NCBI GenBank assembly: GCA_016303235.1 | Contig: JAEDMB010000010.1 | Coordinates: forward strand, 1 to 23,081 | Source of the DNA: Oscillospiraceae bacterium | Lineage (GTDB): Bacteria > Bacillota > Clostridia > Oscillospirales > Ruminococcaceae | Direction: 5' to 3' | Length of the DNA: 23,081 bases | Shown: positions 16,776-23,081 of the stretch, one piece after another | How the letters are laid out: every line of letters begins with the position of its first letter | Numbering within the stretch: the stretch's first letter is position 1 | Notes under the pieces: generated by a model | Database searches by the model: none | What the model was told of the DNA's origin: nothing | What the model saw: the letters and a program-made list of their open reading frames with translations, nothing else | Position numbers and translations under genes: made by a program

Positions 16776-17679
16776 TTTATCAGTAAATGTATGCGGAGTT
16801 GATTTTAAAAATCCGATAATTCCGGCATCGGGAGTATTCGGATACGGCAGAGAATACGAGGAACTTTTTCCGTTGTCAGAACTCGGAGGAATTGCTACAA
16901 AGGGTACTACAATAACAAGAAGAAACGGAAATCCCTCCCCGAGAATTGCTGAAACACCGTCAGGAATGTTAAATTCAGTAGGATTGCAGAATCCCGGAAT
17001 AGATTACTTTATAGAAACCGAACTTCCCAATCTTATGACTAAAGATACAGTAATCATAGCAAATATAGCAGGTTCAACCGTTGAGGAATGTGTAACCATT
17101 GCGGAAAAGCTTGATAAAACTGATGTTCATATGATTGAGCTTAATATATCATGTCCGAATGTAAAGCAAGGCGGTGCAGCTTTCGGAACATCATGTGCAA
17201 GTGCGGAAAACATTACGGCAGAAGTAAGAAAGGCTACTAAAAAACCGCTTATAGTAAAGCTTTCTCCGAACGTTACAAGCATTGCGGATATTGCGAAATC
17301 GGTTGAATCAGCCGGAGCTGATGCCGTATCTCTTATAAATACGCTTCTCGGTATGCGTATAGATATAAACACACAGCGTCCGATACTTAAAAACAATGTC
17401 GGAGGACTTTCGGGAAGTGCAGTATTTCCGATAGCTGTCAGAATGGTGTGGCAGACAGCAAATGCAGTAAAAATTCCCGTTATAGGTATGGGCGGAGTTT
17501 CAAGCGGTAAAGATGCGATTGAACTTATGATGGCAGGAGCTTCAGCGGTACAGGTCGGAGCAGCAATATTTACTGACCCTTTTGCACCTGTTAAAATCAT
17601 AAATGAAATGAATGAATGGCTTGACAGCAAGAATATAAAATCAGTGCGTGAAATAATCGGAAGCGTAAAGCCATGGTAA
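16768..17679 (+). CDS. pyrD: Dihydroorotate dehydrogenase class 1B catalytic subunit
   Basis: PyrD type B (PyrDB), 303 aa, an FMN TIM-barrel enzyme that oxidises dihydroorotate to orotate using NAD+ through PyrK. The N-terminal NPIIPASGVFGYG (15-27), Lys45 in ATKGTT, NSVGLQNPG (69-77) and NISCPNVKQGG (126-136), where Cys129 is the catalytic base used by class 1 enzymes, support the call. The pyrK partner immediately upstream separates it from class 1A. ATG 16768 sits behind AAAGGAGG within the end of pyrK. It overlaps the next gene by seven bases. Confidence 0.96.
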   Translation: MADLSVNVCGVDFKNPIIPASGVFGYGREYEELFPLSELGGIATKGTTITRRNGNPSPRIAETPSGMLNSVGLQNPGIDYFIETELPNLMTKDTVIIANIAGSTVEECVTIAEKLDKTDVHMIELNISCPNVKQGGAAFGTSCASAENITAEVRKATKKPLIVKLSPNVTSIADIAKSVESAGADAVSLINTLLGMRIDINTQRPILKNNVGGLSGSAVFPIAVRMVWQTANAVKIPVIGMGGVSSGKDAIELMMAGASAVQVGAAIFTDPFAPVKIINEMNEWLDSKNIKSVREIIGSVKPW

Positions 17680-18326
17680 AATTATATTTAATACGCCATG
17701 CGGAATCTATGGGCAATGTTGAGGAATTTTTTCAGGGTTCGCTTGATGTTGAAGTAAGTCCGAAAGGTCTTAAACAGCTTGAGGAACTCAAAGAACGCTT
17801 TAAAAATATAACTCTTGACAGAATATATACAAGTCCTCTGAAAAGAGCTGTAAAAACTGCAAGGTATGTGAATTTCTATCAGCACCTTGAACTTATAAGA
17901 ATACCCGAAATTTCTGAAATAAATGCCGGAGGATTTCAGGGGAAAAAATGGTCTGATTTGCCTGTTGCATATCCTCAGGAGTTTCACGACTGGAAAGAAA
18001 ATCAGGAAAATTTTCAGTCACCTGACGGCGAAAGTATGAAAGATGTTTACAACAGAATGGTCAGTGCTATGAATAAAATCATTTCGGAAAATCAGAATAA
18101 AACTGTTGTCGTAATATCCCACGGCTGTGCAATAAAGACGTATCAGTGTTATCTTATGGGAAAATCACTTTCATATATGTCGCAGATTGGCTGGGCGGAT
18201 AATACATCGGTATCTGAAGTAGTATTTGATGATGATTTAAAGCCGGATATAATATATCTGAATGACAGCTCACATCTTTCGGAGGAAAATTCAACGCTTA
18301 AATATTCACAGTGGTGCAGAAAGTAG
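17673..18326 (+). CDS. Histidine phosphatase (phosphoglycerate mutase-like)
   Basis: Histidine phosphatase superfamily, clade 1, 217 aa, cytoplasmic. The catalytic RHAE motif (8-11, His9 as phospho-acceptor), the conserved Arg in TSPLKRAVKTA (53-63), acidic Glu83 in SEINAGGFQGK and the second His150 in VISHGCAIK are all present, so it should be active. The family includes mutases, nucleotide or sugar phosphatases and cofactor-pathway phosphatases; the sequence does not decide among them. ATG 17673 lies inside the pyrD end (overlap of seven bases), so it is translated as part of the pyr operon. A role in phosphate removal from a pyrimidine intermediate would be a guess. Confidence 0.88.
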   Translation: MVKLYLIRHAESMGNVEEFFQGSLDVEVSPKGLKQLEELKERFKNITLDRIYTSPLKRAVKTARYVNFYQHLELIRIPEISEINAGGFQGKKWSDLPVAYPQEFHDWKENQENFQSPDGESMKDVYNRMVSAMNKIISENQNKTVVVISHGCAIKTYQCYLMGKSLSYMSQIGWADNTSVSEVVFDDDLKPDIIYLNDSSHLSEENSTLKYSQWCRK

Positions 18327-18333
18327 GAATATT

Positions 18334-18756
18334 ATGATAATAATGTCAGTGGATTTCGGGGATTCAAGAACGGGAATAGCCGTATGTGATAAAAGCGAAC
18401 TTCTTGCATCACCGGTTTGTGTTATTTCGGAAAAGGATTTCGATGAATGTATACGAAAAACTGCCGAAAAAGCAAAGGAATTAAATGCACAGGAAATCGT
18501 TGTAGGCTATCCCAAAAATATGAATAACACAATAGGGGAACGTGCCGAAAAATGTCAGCTTTTTGCGGAAAGGCTTGCTGAAATTACAGGCTGTCCCGTA
18601 AAGCTATGGGACGAACGCTGTACAACAGTATCAGCACATAATTATCTGAATGTTACAAATACAAGAGGTAAAAAACGCAAGGCAATTGTCGACGCAGTAG
18701 CCTCAACGATAATTCTTGAAAGCTATCTCGGATACAGAAAAAATACGAATATGTAA
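18334..18756 (+). CDS. ruvX: RuvX/YqgF putative pre-16S rRNA nuclease
   Basis: YqgF-family RNase H-fold protein, 140 aa, normal length. Members process the 5' end of 16S rRNA in E. coli and have been proposed as Holliday-junction resolvases. The acidic residues of the fold are visible: Asp in MSVDFGDSRTG (4-14), the Asp-Glu-Arg of LWDERCTT (about 91-98) and the C-terminal Asp in KAIVDAVAS. VGYPKNMNNT (about 56-65) is also family-typical. ATG 18334 has AGGA five bases upstream; the frame is open further back into the phosphatase gene, but that would be a long overlap with no ribosome site. Last gene of the pyr-operon run, ending at a hairpin. Confidence 0.92.
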   Translation: MIIMSVDFGDSRTGIAVCDKSELLASPVCVISEKDFDECIRKTAEKAKELNAQEIVVGYPKNMNNTIGERAEKCQLFAERLAEITGCPVKLWDERCTTVSAHNYLNVTNTRGKKRKAIVDAVASTIILESYLGYRKNTNM

Positions 18757-18775
18757 GGGCGAACACAGTTCGCCC
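18757..18775. terminator. Hairpin between convergent ruvX and a small gene
   Basis: Perfect 8-bp stem GGGCGAAC/GTTCGCCC (18757-18764 and 18768-18775) with loop ACA, directly abutting the ruvX stop codon and eight bases before the stop of the convergent small gene. There is no T-tract on either side, yet the position suits a bidirectional end signal. It resembles the hairpin at 15951-15972. Confidence 0.6.
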
Positions 18776-18783
18776 GAATATTC

Positions 18784-18957
18784 TCACATCATCATAGATG
18801 TTATTTCATCTATGACGGAACCGACTGCTTTAAGAGCTTTTCCGGCATTTCTTTTAATGGAATGTCTTTTGTTCATAGATGACTGGGAAAGTCCATAAAA
18901 TGCAATTCCCGCAACAGTTCCGACAGCGAGACCTTTTGCAATAGTTTTTCTGTTCAC
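18784..18957 (-). CDS. Small membrane-associated protein of unknown function
   Basis: A 57-aa protein starting at GTG 18957, chosen because GGAGGTGA stands exactly seven bases upstream, a near-perfect ribosome site. A short basic N-terminus is followed by one hydrophobic segment at about 7-24 (GLAVGTVAGIAFYGLS), then a basic amphipathic tail that ends with an acidic patch and MMM. The layout is like YtxH-type small envelope proteins, but the resemblance is only general and the family is not recognised. A weak promoter (TTCATA, 17 bases, TATATT at 19000-19005 on the minus strand) may drive it. It lies alone on the minus strand between two plus-strand units. Confidence 0.65.
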   Translation of the reverse strand: MNRKTIAKGLAVGTVAGIAFYGLSQSSMNKRHSIKRNAGKALKAVGSVIDEITSMMM

Positions 18958-18981
18958 AGCAAAATCACCTCCGGATATATT
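18953..18981 (+). promoter_or_regulatory. Promoter of the MBL-hemZ-rlmD unit
   Basis: TTCACA (18953-18958), 17-base spacer and TATATT (18976-18981), each box one base off consensus. It gives a leader of about 36 bases before ATG 19024. The -35 box coincides with the start codon of the divergent small gene, so the two may interfere. Confidence 0.5.
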
Positions 18982-19023
18982 TTGCGGAGAAATAAAAATA
19001 ATATACATGAAAGGAGCTTATTT

Positions 19024-19644
19024 ATGAATATATATACTCTCAATCTCGGAGAGCTTGCGACAAACTGCTATATAGTGGAAACTGCACCGGATAAGTGCAT
19101 AGCAATTGATATAGGCGGAGACCCTAAAGTATTTCTTGATTTTATAAAATCAAAAAATCTGACTCTTGACAAAATACTTCTGACACATGGACATTTCGAC
19201 CATACAGAGGGAGTTAAAAAAGTTCAGGAGGAAACGGGAGTTCCGGTATATATACATTCCGGAGATGCCACAATGCTTGAGGGCGGAAGCTCGTCACTTG
19301 CACCGTTTTTTGGCAGACCTGTTATTAAAATCGAAAGCTATACGGAAATAAATGACGGGGATATTATTGAATCAGGCAATATTAGATTTACCGTTATGCA
19401 TACCGCAGGACATACTAAGGGAAGTGTATGCTATATAACAGAAGACACAATATTTTCGGGTGATACGCTTTTCCTTGAATCTATGGGAAGAACCGACTAC
19501 CCCGGCGGAGATGTTGACGAAATGCGTGAATCACTGAAAAAATTAAAAAATCTTAAAGGCGATTACAAAGTATATCCCGGACACTCTGACTCCACAACAC
19601 TCGGAAACGAAAGAAAAAATAATCCGTATATGAGGAATCTATGA
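19024..19644 (+). CDS. Metallo-beta-lactamase-fold hydrolase (glyoxalase II-like)
   Basis: MBL-fold hydrolase, 206 aa, of the short YcbL/glyoxalase-II-like group. A full binuclear zinc site is present: THGHFDH (HxHxDH at 55-60), His130 in HTAGHTKG, Asp147 in SGDTLF and His187 in YPGHSD. It lacks the C-terminal glutathione-binding domain of true glyoxalase II, so thioester or other small-ester hydrolysis is likely but the substrate is unknown. ATG 19024 follows AAAGGAG by seven bases; the open frame further upstream has no such site. Its stop overlaps the start of hemZ (ATGA), suggesting translational coupling. Confidence 0.9.
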   Translation: MNIYTLNLGELATNCYIVETAPDKCIAIDIGGDPKVFLDFIKSKNLTLDKILLTHGHFDHTEGVKKVQEETGVPVYIHSGDATMLEGGSSSLAPFFGRPVIKIESYTEINDGDIIESGNIRFTVMHTAGHTKGSVCYITEDTIFSGDTLFLESMGRTDYPGGDVDEMRESLKKLKNLKGDYKVYPGHSDSTTLGNERKNNPYMRNL

Positions 19645-21107
19645 AACTGCCGATAATCTTAACAGGAAATAATTTTAAATACGAAATCGAAGCTGTTGCA
19701 AAGCTTTTTATACCCGCTGAAAGATTTGACTTTACGCATACAAAATCTGATATAAATTCCCTTGATGAGTATATATCTGCTGAAACTGATAATCTGAATC
19801 TGAAAGTCAGTGTCAAATATATGGGACAGTATCAGGAACTTTCTTATACTGCTGAAAGTCCGGAACAGTGTGAACATGAACTCTGCCGTCTTTTGTTTCA
19901 TTCTCTTAAAAAAATTACGGGAATTAATCCGCCGTGGGGTATTATGACAGGAATACGCCCCGTAAAAAAAGCCGTTGAACTTCTTGAATCGGGCTTTGAT
20001 GAAGATACCGCAAAGAAAAAATTATCTGAAAAATACGAAATAACTCCGAAAAAGCTTAATCTTGCATTTGATACGGCAAGAAATCAGATTCCCATACTCA
20101 GAAAAATTGACAGAAAAGCTGTAAGTCTCTATATATCAATACCATTCTGCCCCACAAGGTGCAGTTACTGTTCATTTGTATCACATTCAATAGAATCCGC
20201 ATTTAAGCTTATACCCGATTATGTGGACTGTCTTTGCAGGGAAATCAGAATTATTTCTGAAATAGTAAGGGAAAATAATATAAAAGTAGATACAATATAT
20301 TTCGGAGGAGGCACACCTACATCAATTTCAGCCGGACAGATTGAAACCATAATGAAAACCGTTTCGGAAAGCTTTGATTTGAATAGTATCCGTGAATATA
20401 ATTTCGAGGCAGGCAGAGCCGATACAATTACAGAGGAAAAGCTCCGTGTAATAAAGGAATACGGTGCGGACAGAATATCAATAAATCCGCAGACATTCAA
20501 CAATGAAATTCTGAAAAAAATAGGCAGACGGCATACTGCTGAAGATACAATAAATGCATACAATACCGCAAGAAAAATCGGCTTTTCAAATATAAATATG
20601 GATTTAATAGCAGGTCTGCCAGATGAAACTGCCGAAAGCTTTAAAAATTCGGTTGATACCGCAATATCTCTCGCCCCCGAAAGCATTACCGTTCACACGC
20701 TTACGCTGAAACGTTCCGGAAGTCTTTACGAAAACGGAAAGGATTATCTTCGCAATAAATACAATATCGGAGAAATGGTTGATTACAGTATAGAAAAGCT
20801 TATGCTTAACGGATATAATCCTTATTATCTTTACCGCCAGAAAAATACAGTCGATAATCTCGAAAATGTCGGCTACTCAAAAAAAGGATTTGAAAGCTAT
20901 TACAATATATATATTATGGACGAAACACAGACTATTCTCGGTGCAGGAAGTTCAGCATCAACAAAGCTTGTAACTCCTGACGGAAAAATTTCAAGGGAAC
21001 GCAATTATAAATTCCCTTATGAGTATATTTCACGTTTCGATGAGCTTATGAAAAGGAAAGGGGATATTTCAGAATGCCTGAAAAAAATCAGCAGTTCAGA
21101 GCTTTAA
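19641..21107 (+). CDS. hemZ: HemZ-type radical SAM protein (coproporphyrinogen dehydrogenase-like)
   Basis: Radical SAM protein of the HemZ family, 488 aa, close to the usual ~500. An N-terminal HemZ-specific region (1-160) includes NPPWGIMTGIRPVK (97-110). The radical SAM core starts with ISIPFCPTRCSYCSF (165-179), whose Cys170, Cys174 and Cys177 bind the [4Fe-4S] cluster. FGGGTPTSIS follows near 235 and a HemN-like C-terminus ends the protein. The annotated reaction is oxygen-independent oxidation of coproporphyrinogen III, but HemN, HemW and HemZ are easily confused and no other haem gene is in view, so the real substrate is uncertain. ATG 19641 overlaps the previous stop by four bases. 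The 3' end overlaps rlmD by 34 bases. Confidence 0.88.
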   Translation: MKLPIILTGNNFKYEIEAVAKLFIPAERFDFTHTKSDINSLDEYISAETDNLNLKVSVKYMGQYQELSYTAESPEQCEHELCRLLFHSLKKITGINPPWGIMTGIRPVKKAVELLESGFDEDTAKKKLSEKYEITPKKLNLAFDTARNQIPILRKIDRKAVSLYISIPFCPTRCSYCSFVSHSIESAFKLIPDYVDCLCREIRIISEIVRENNIKVDTIYFGGGTPTSISAGQIETIMKTVSESFDLNSIREYNFEAGRADTITEEKLRVIKEYGADRISINPQTFNNEILKKIGRRHTAEDTINAYNTARKIGFSNINMDLIAGLPDETAESFKNSVDTAISLAPESITVHTLTLKRSGSLYENGKDYLRNKYNIGEMVDYSIEKLMLNGYNPYYLYRQKNTVDNLENVGYSKKGFESYYNIYIMDETQTILGAGSSASTKLVTPDGKISRERNYKFPYEYISRFDELMKRKGDISECLKKISSSEL

Positions 21108-22414
21108 TAACTGATATGACAGCCGAGGGAAACGGTGTATGCCGTGTTGATGATATGGTTGTATTTGTTTCCGGAGCTGTTACCGGTGACGAAATAAACG
21201 GCAAAATTGTAAAGGTTCTTAAAAATTACGCATTCGGAATCATACTTGAAATAATAACTCCCTCGCCGGAAAGAATTGATTCCGACTGCGAATATTCAAG
21301 TAAATGCGGAGGCTGTACATTCCGTCATATCTCGTATCAAGCTGAATGTCGTATCAAAGATGAAACAGTAAAAAATGCCTTTCAGAGAATGAATAATCTT
21401 TCACCCGAATTTGAACCTTTTCTGCCCTGCGATAATATATGCGGTTACCGTAATAAAGCACAGTATCCCGTTGCAAAAATAAACGGAAAAGCAGTATGCG
21501 GATTCTATTCCCCAAGAAGTCACAGGGTAATTCCGCTTGAAAGCTGTATGCTCCAGCCTGATATTTTTCAAAGTATCGCCGATACTGTTCTTGATTATGT
21601 GAATAAAAATAAAATCCCCGTATACGATGAAAAAACGCATACAGGAATAATAAGGCATATATATATAAGACAGGCTTATCATACAAAACAGATTATGCTG
21701 TGTCTGGTAGTCAGAAAAAATACTGCCCGTGAATTTAAAAAACTTTGCAGTATTCTTACTGATAGATTCCCCGATATAAAAAGTATTATTATGAATATCA
21801 ATTCCGAAAAAACAAACGTAATAACCGGAATCGAATGTATTACTTTATGGGGAAATGATTACATTACAGATATTATGTGCGGAAATAAAATTGAAATTTC
21901 TCCTCTTTCTTTCTATCAGGTAAATACTTGTCAGGCTGAAAAACTATATAAAATTGCTGAAGAATATGCAAGTCCCGAAAATAAAAATATTCTTGACCTC
22001 TATTGTGGTGCAGGTACTATCGGTCTTTCTATGTCGGATAAGGCGAAATCAATTACCGGTATTGAAATTATTCCTCAGGCTGTTGAAAATGCTAAGCATA
22101 ATGCCGGTTTAAACAATATCTCAAATGCCGAATTTATATGCGGTGATGCCGGAAAAATTTTCTCAATGCTTGATAATTCTCCCGATGTTATTATTCTTGA
22201 CCCTCCCAGAAAGGGCTGTGATTCTCTGACACTTGAATCTGTTATAAATTCAGAATGTGAACGTGTGGTTATGATTTCCTGTAACCCCTCTACTTCCGCA
22301 AGAGACTGCAGAATATTATCAGATAACGGATATATTGTTGAAAAAGTCAGGGGCGTGGATATGTTCCCGAGAACAAGTCACGTTGAGTGCGTAGTATTAC
22401 TGACAAGGCAATAA
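21074..22414 (+). CDS. rlmD: 23S rRNA (uracil-C5)-methyltransferase RlmD/RumA-like
   Basis: TrmA/RumA-family methyltransferase, 446 aa, predicted to place the C5 methyl group on U1939 of 23S rRNA (or U747 as in RlmCD). A TRAM RNA-binding domain (about 7-65) is followed by [4Fe-4S] cysteines Cys72, Cys78, Cys81 and Cys158 in RumA-like spacing. The SAM-binding site includes LDLYCGAGTIGLS (308-320) and DPPRKGCD (376-383). Catalytic Cys403 in SCNPST and Glu438 in HVECV are intact. One oddity is QVNTCQAEKLY, where relatives often have QVNPxQ. ATG 21074 lies inside hemZ with a GGAAAGGGGAT site upstream at a rather long distance. Last gene of the conserved block. Confidence 0.92.
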   Translation: MPEKNQQFRALITDMTAEGNGVCRVDDMVVFVSGAVTGDEINGKIVKVLKNYAFGIILEIITPSPERIDSDCEYSSKCGGCTFRHISYQAECRIKDETVKNAFQRMNNLSPEFEPFLPCDNICGYRNKAQYPVAKINGKAVCGFYSPRSHRVIPLESCMLQPDIFQSIADTVLDYVNKNKIPVYDEKTHTGIIRHIYIRQAYHTKQIMLCLVVRKNTAREFKKLCSILTDRFPDIKSIIMNINSEKTNVITGIECITLWGNDYITDIMCGNKIEISPLSFYQVNTCQAEKLYKIAEEYASPENKNILDLYCGAGTIGLSMSDKAKSITGIEIIPQAVENAKHNAGLNNISNAEFICGDAGKIFSMLDNSPDVIILDPPRKGCDSLTLESVINSECERVVMISCNPSTSARDCRILSDNGYIVEKVRGVDMFPRTSHVECVVLLTRQ

Positions 22415-22453
22415 TGCTCGGAAACGCCTATTCTACGGGGTTTATGGCATTAT
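22411..22453 (+). repeat. Imperfect nested inverted repeat at the rlmD 3' end
   Basis: ATAATGC (22411-22417) can pair with GCATTAT (22447-22453), and inside it AAACGCC (22422-22428) with GGGGTTT (22437-22443) with one mismatch. It spans the rlmD stop codon. No T-tract follows, so it is a weak candidate for a terminator or a boundary remnant. Confidence 0.35.
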
Positions 22454-22580
22454 GCAAAATGCACATACGGAATTTATCTTTGATAATTCACAGAAATTAT
22501 GACAAAATTGTGTATATGCTTATTTTCCATATACAGACGAAAATTTTTTAGTATCATTTCTGCACATTTAATTTTTTCAT

Positions 22581-22638
22581 ACCCACTCAAGAGTTTTAAC
22601 GCTTTCAATTGGTAAAATAAAGGGTAGGTTGAGTGGGT
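22581..22638. repeat. 10-bp inverted repeat upstream of the PIN/NYN-like gene
   Basis: ACCCACTCAA (22581-22590) and TTGAGTGGGT (22629-22638) are perfect inverted copies separated by 38 bases; a flanking T-G pair would extend the RNA stem to 11 bp. It could be a hairpin in a non-coding RNA or a two-site operator. The remainder of the 278-base spacer (22415-22692) is AT-rich and shows no other recognisable gene. Confidence 0.6.
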
Positions 22639-22692
22639 GGATTTGTTGGCAAATTGTATAAATTTTTGTATACCAAAAAGGATATTAATAAA

Positions 22693-23081
22693 ATGAACAC
22701 GTATTATTTAGTTGATTACGAGAATGTAGGGAGTAACGGACTCGTAGGCTGTAACAATATGACAGAGTCTGATCATATAATAATATTCTTCACTCAAAAT
22801 GCTCGCAAGATTGATATGGCTGAAATCGCTAATCATGGTTCAGCAGAACTAAAAATGATTGAAATACCTGCTGGCAAACAGTCAGCAGATATACATATTG
22901 GATCTTATCTTGGATATTTAGTCGGAAAGTCAAAATGTAATATCGTGATTATTAGTAATGATACCGATTTTGATAATGTTATTAAATTTTGGAAAAAAGA
23001 ACTTGGTATTTCACTCTCACGGAACCATCAAATTCAGATAACTCAAAAACAGAGTAAAGTTAAAATGAGTACAGTTTCAAA
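22693..23081 (+). CDS. PIN/NYN-like putative ribonuclease, 3' end outside window
   Basis: Open frame of 129 codons still running at the window edge. It begins with MNTYYLVDYENV, the VDxEN signature of NYN/PIN-like nuclease domains. Further acidic residues stand where the PIN metal site expects them: Asp66 in KQSADIHIG and the cluster Asp90, Asp92 and Asp94 in ISNDTDFDNV. Residues 1-105 look like the whole domain; from about 106 the sequence becomes Lys/Gln/Ser-rich, like a linker to a further C-terminal region that is not visible. ATG 22693 has AAAGGA ten bases upstream. Codons such as TCT, CTA, CGC and CGG are more frequent than in the preceding genes, which may mean recent acquisition. RNA cleavage is inferred from fold signature only. 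Confidence 0.75.
   Translation, partial: MNTYYLVDYENVGSNGLVGCNNMTESDHIIIFFTQNARKIDMAEIANHGSAELKMIEIPAGKQSADIHIGSYLGYLVGKSKCNIVIISNDTDFDNVIKFWKKELGISLSRNHQIQITQKQSKVKMSTVS

Noticed and set aside
22646..22674. TTGGCA, 17 bases, TATACC as a promoter for the nuclease gene
   Set aside because: Transcription would start at about 22681, inside the ribosome site, leaving a leader too short to use it. The -10 is also weak. A TATAAA at 22657 would give a usable leader but has no good -35, so no promoter is called.
1..23081. CRISPR array, transposon ends, tRNA or rRNA genes
   Set aside because: No regularly spaced repeats, transposase-like frames, cloverleaf-like segments or rRNA-like stretches were seen on either strand.

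Overview
The window is a compact, AT-rich bacterial chromosome segment that reads like a low-GC Gram-positive, most probably a member of the Clostridia close to Ruminococcus (Oscillospiraceae). This is inference. It rests on strong AGGAGG-type ribosome sites, consensus SigA promoters, a class 1B dihydroorotate dehydrogenase with its PyrK partner, a bifunctional Rel, a HemZ-type radical SAM protein and the gene order. No rRNA, tRNA, insertion sequence or CRISPR array was recognised. Almost all of the window is ordinary core genome. The accessory-looking part is the last ~650 bases.

Layout. 1-1784, minus strand: a two-gene unit, an MscS-type channel followed by a membrane-anchored metallophosphoesterase, read from a perfect TTGACA-17-TATAAT promoter overlapped by palindromes. 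1959-8558, plus strand: a tightly packed run of recJ (ssDNA exonuclease), rel ((p)ppGpp synthetase/hydrolase), trmL (tRNA wobble 2'-O-methyltransferase), a DegV-family lipid-binding protein and a patatin-like hydrolase. 8575-9084, minus: a zinc-dependent phospholipase C-like protein, convergent with the patatin gene across a shared hairpin. 9085-9425 is the only gene-free stretch over 300 bases. It holds the divergent promoters and a pyrimidine-type transcription attenuator.

9426-18756, plus: the pyrimidine operon pyrC-pyrF-carA-carB-pyrK-pyrD, followed without a gap by a histidine phosphatase and ruvX. CarAB makes carbamoyl phosphate, PyrC closes carbamoyl aspartate to dihydroorotate, PyrD/PyrK oxidises it to orotate with NAD+, and PyrF decarboxylates OMP to UMP. 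The genes for aspartate transcarbamoylase (pyrB), orotate phosphoribosyltransferase (pyrE) and the regulator PyrR are not here and must be elsewhere if the pathway is complete. The leader (9289-9405) can fold either into a PyrR-like hairpin plus an intrinsic terminator or into a long antiterminator helix, so uridine nucleotides probably control the whole unit.

18784-18957, minus: a 57-residue membrane peptide of unknown role. 19024-22414, plus: an overlapping unit of a metallo-beta-lactamase-fold hydrolase, hemZ and rlmD. After rlmD comes a 278-base spacer with inverted repeats, then the start (22693 to the window edge) of a PIN/NYN-like putative ribonuclease gene. That gene is cut off by the window and has a 10-bp inverted repeat just upstream. 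It is the best candidate for something not well described, but most of its context lies outside the window.
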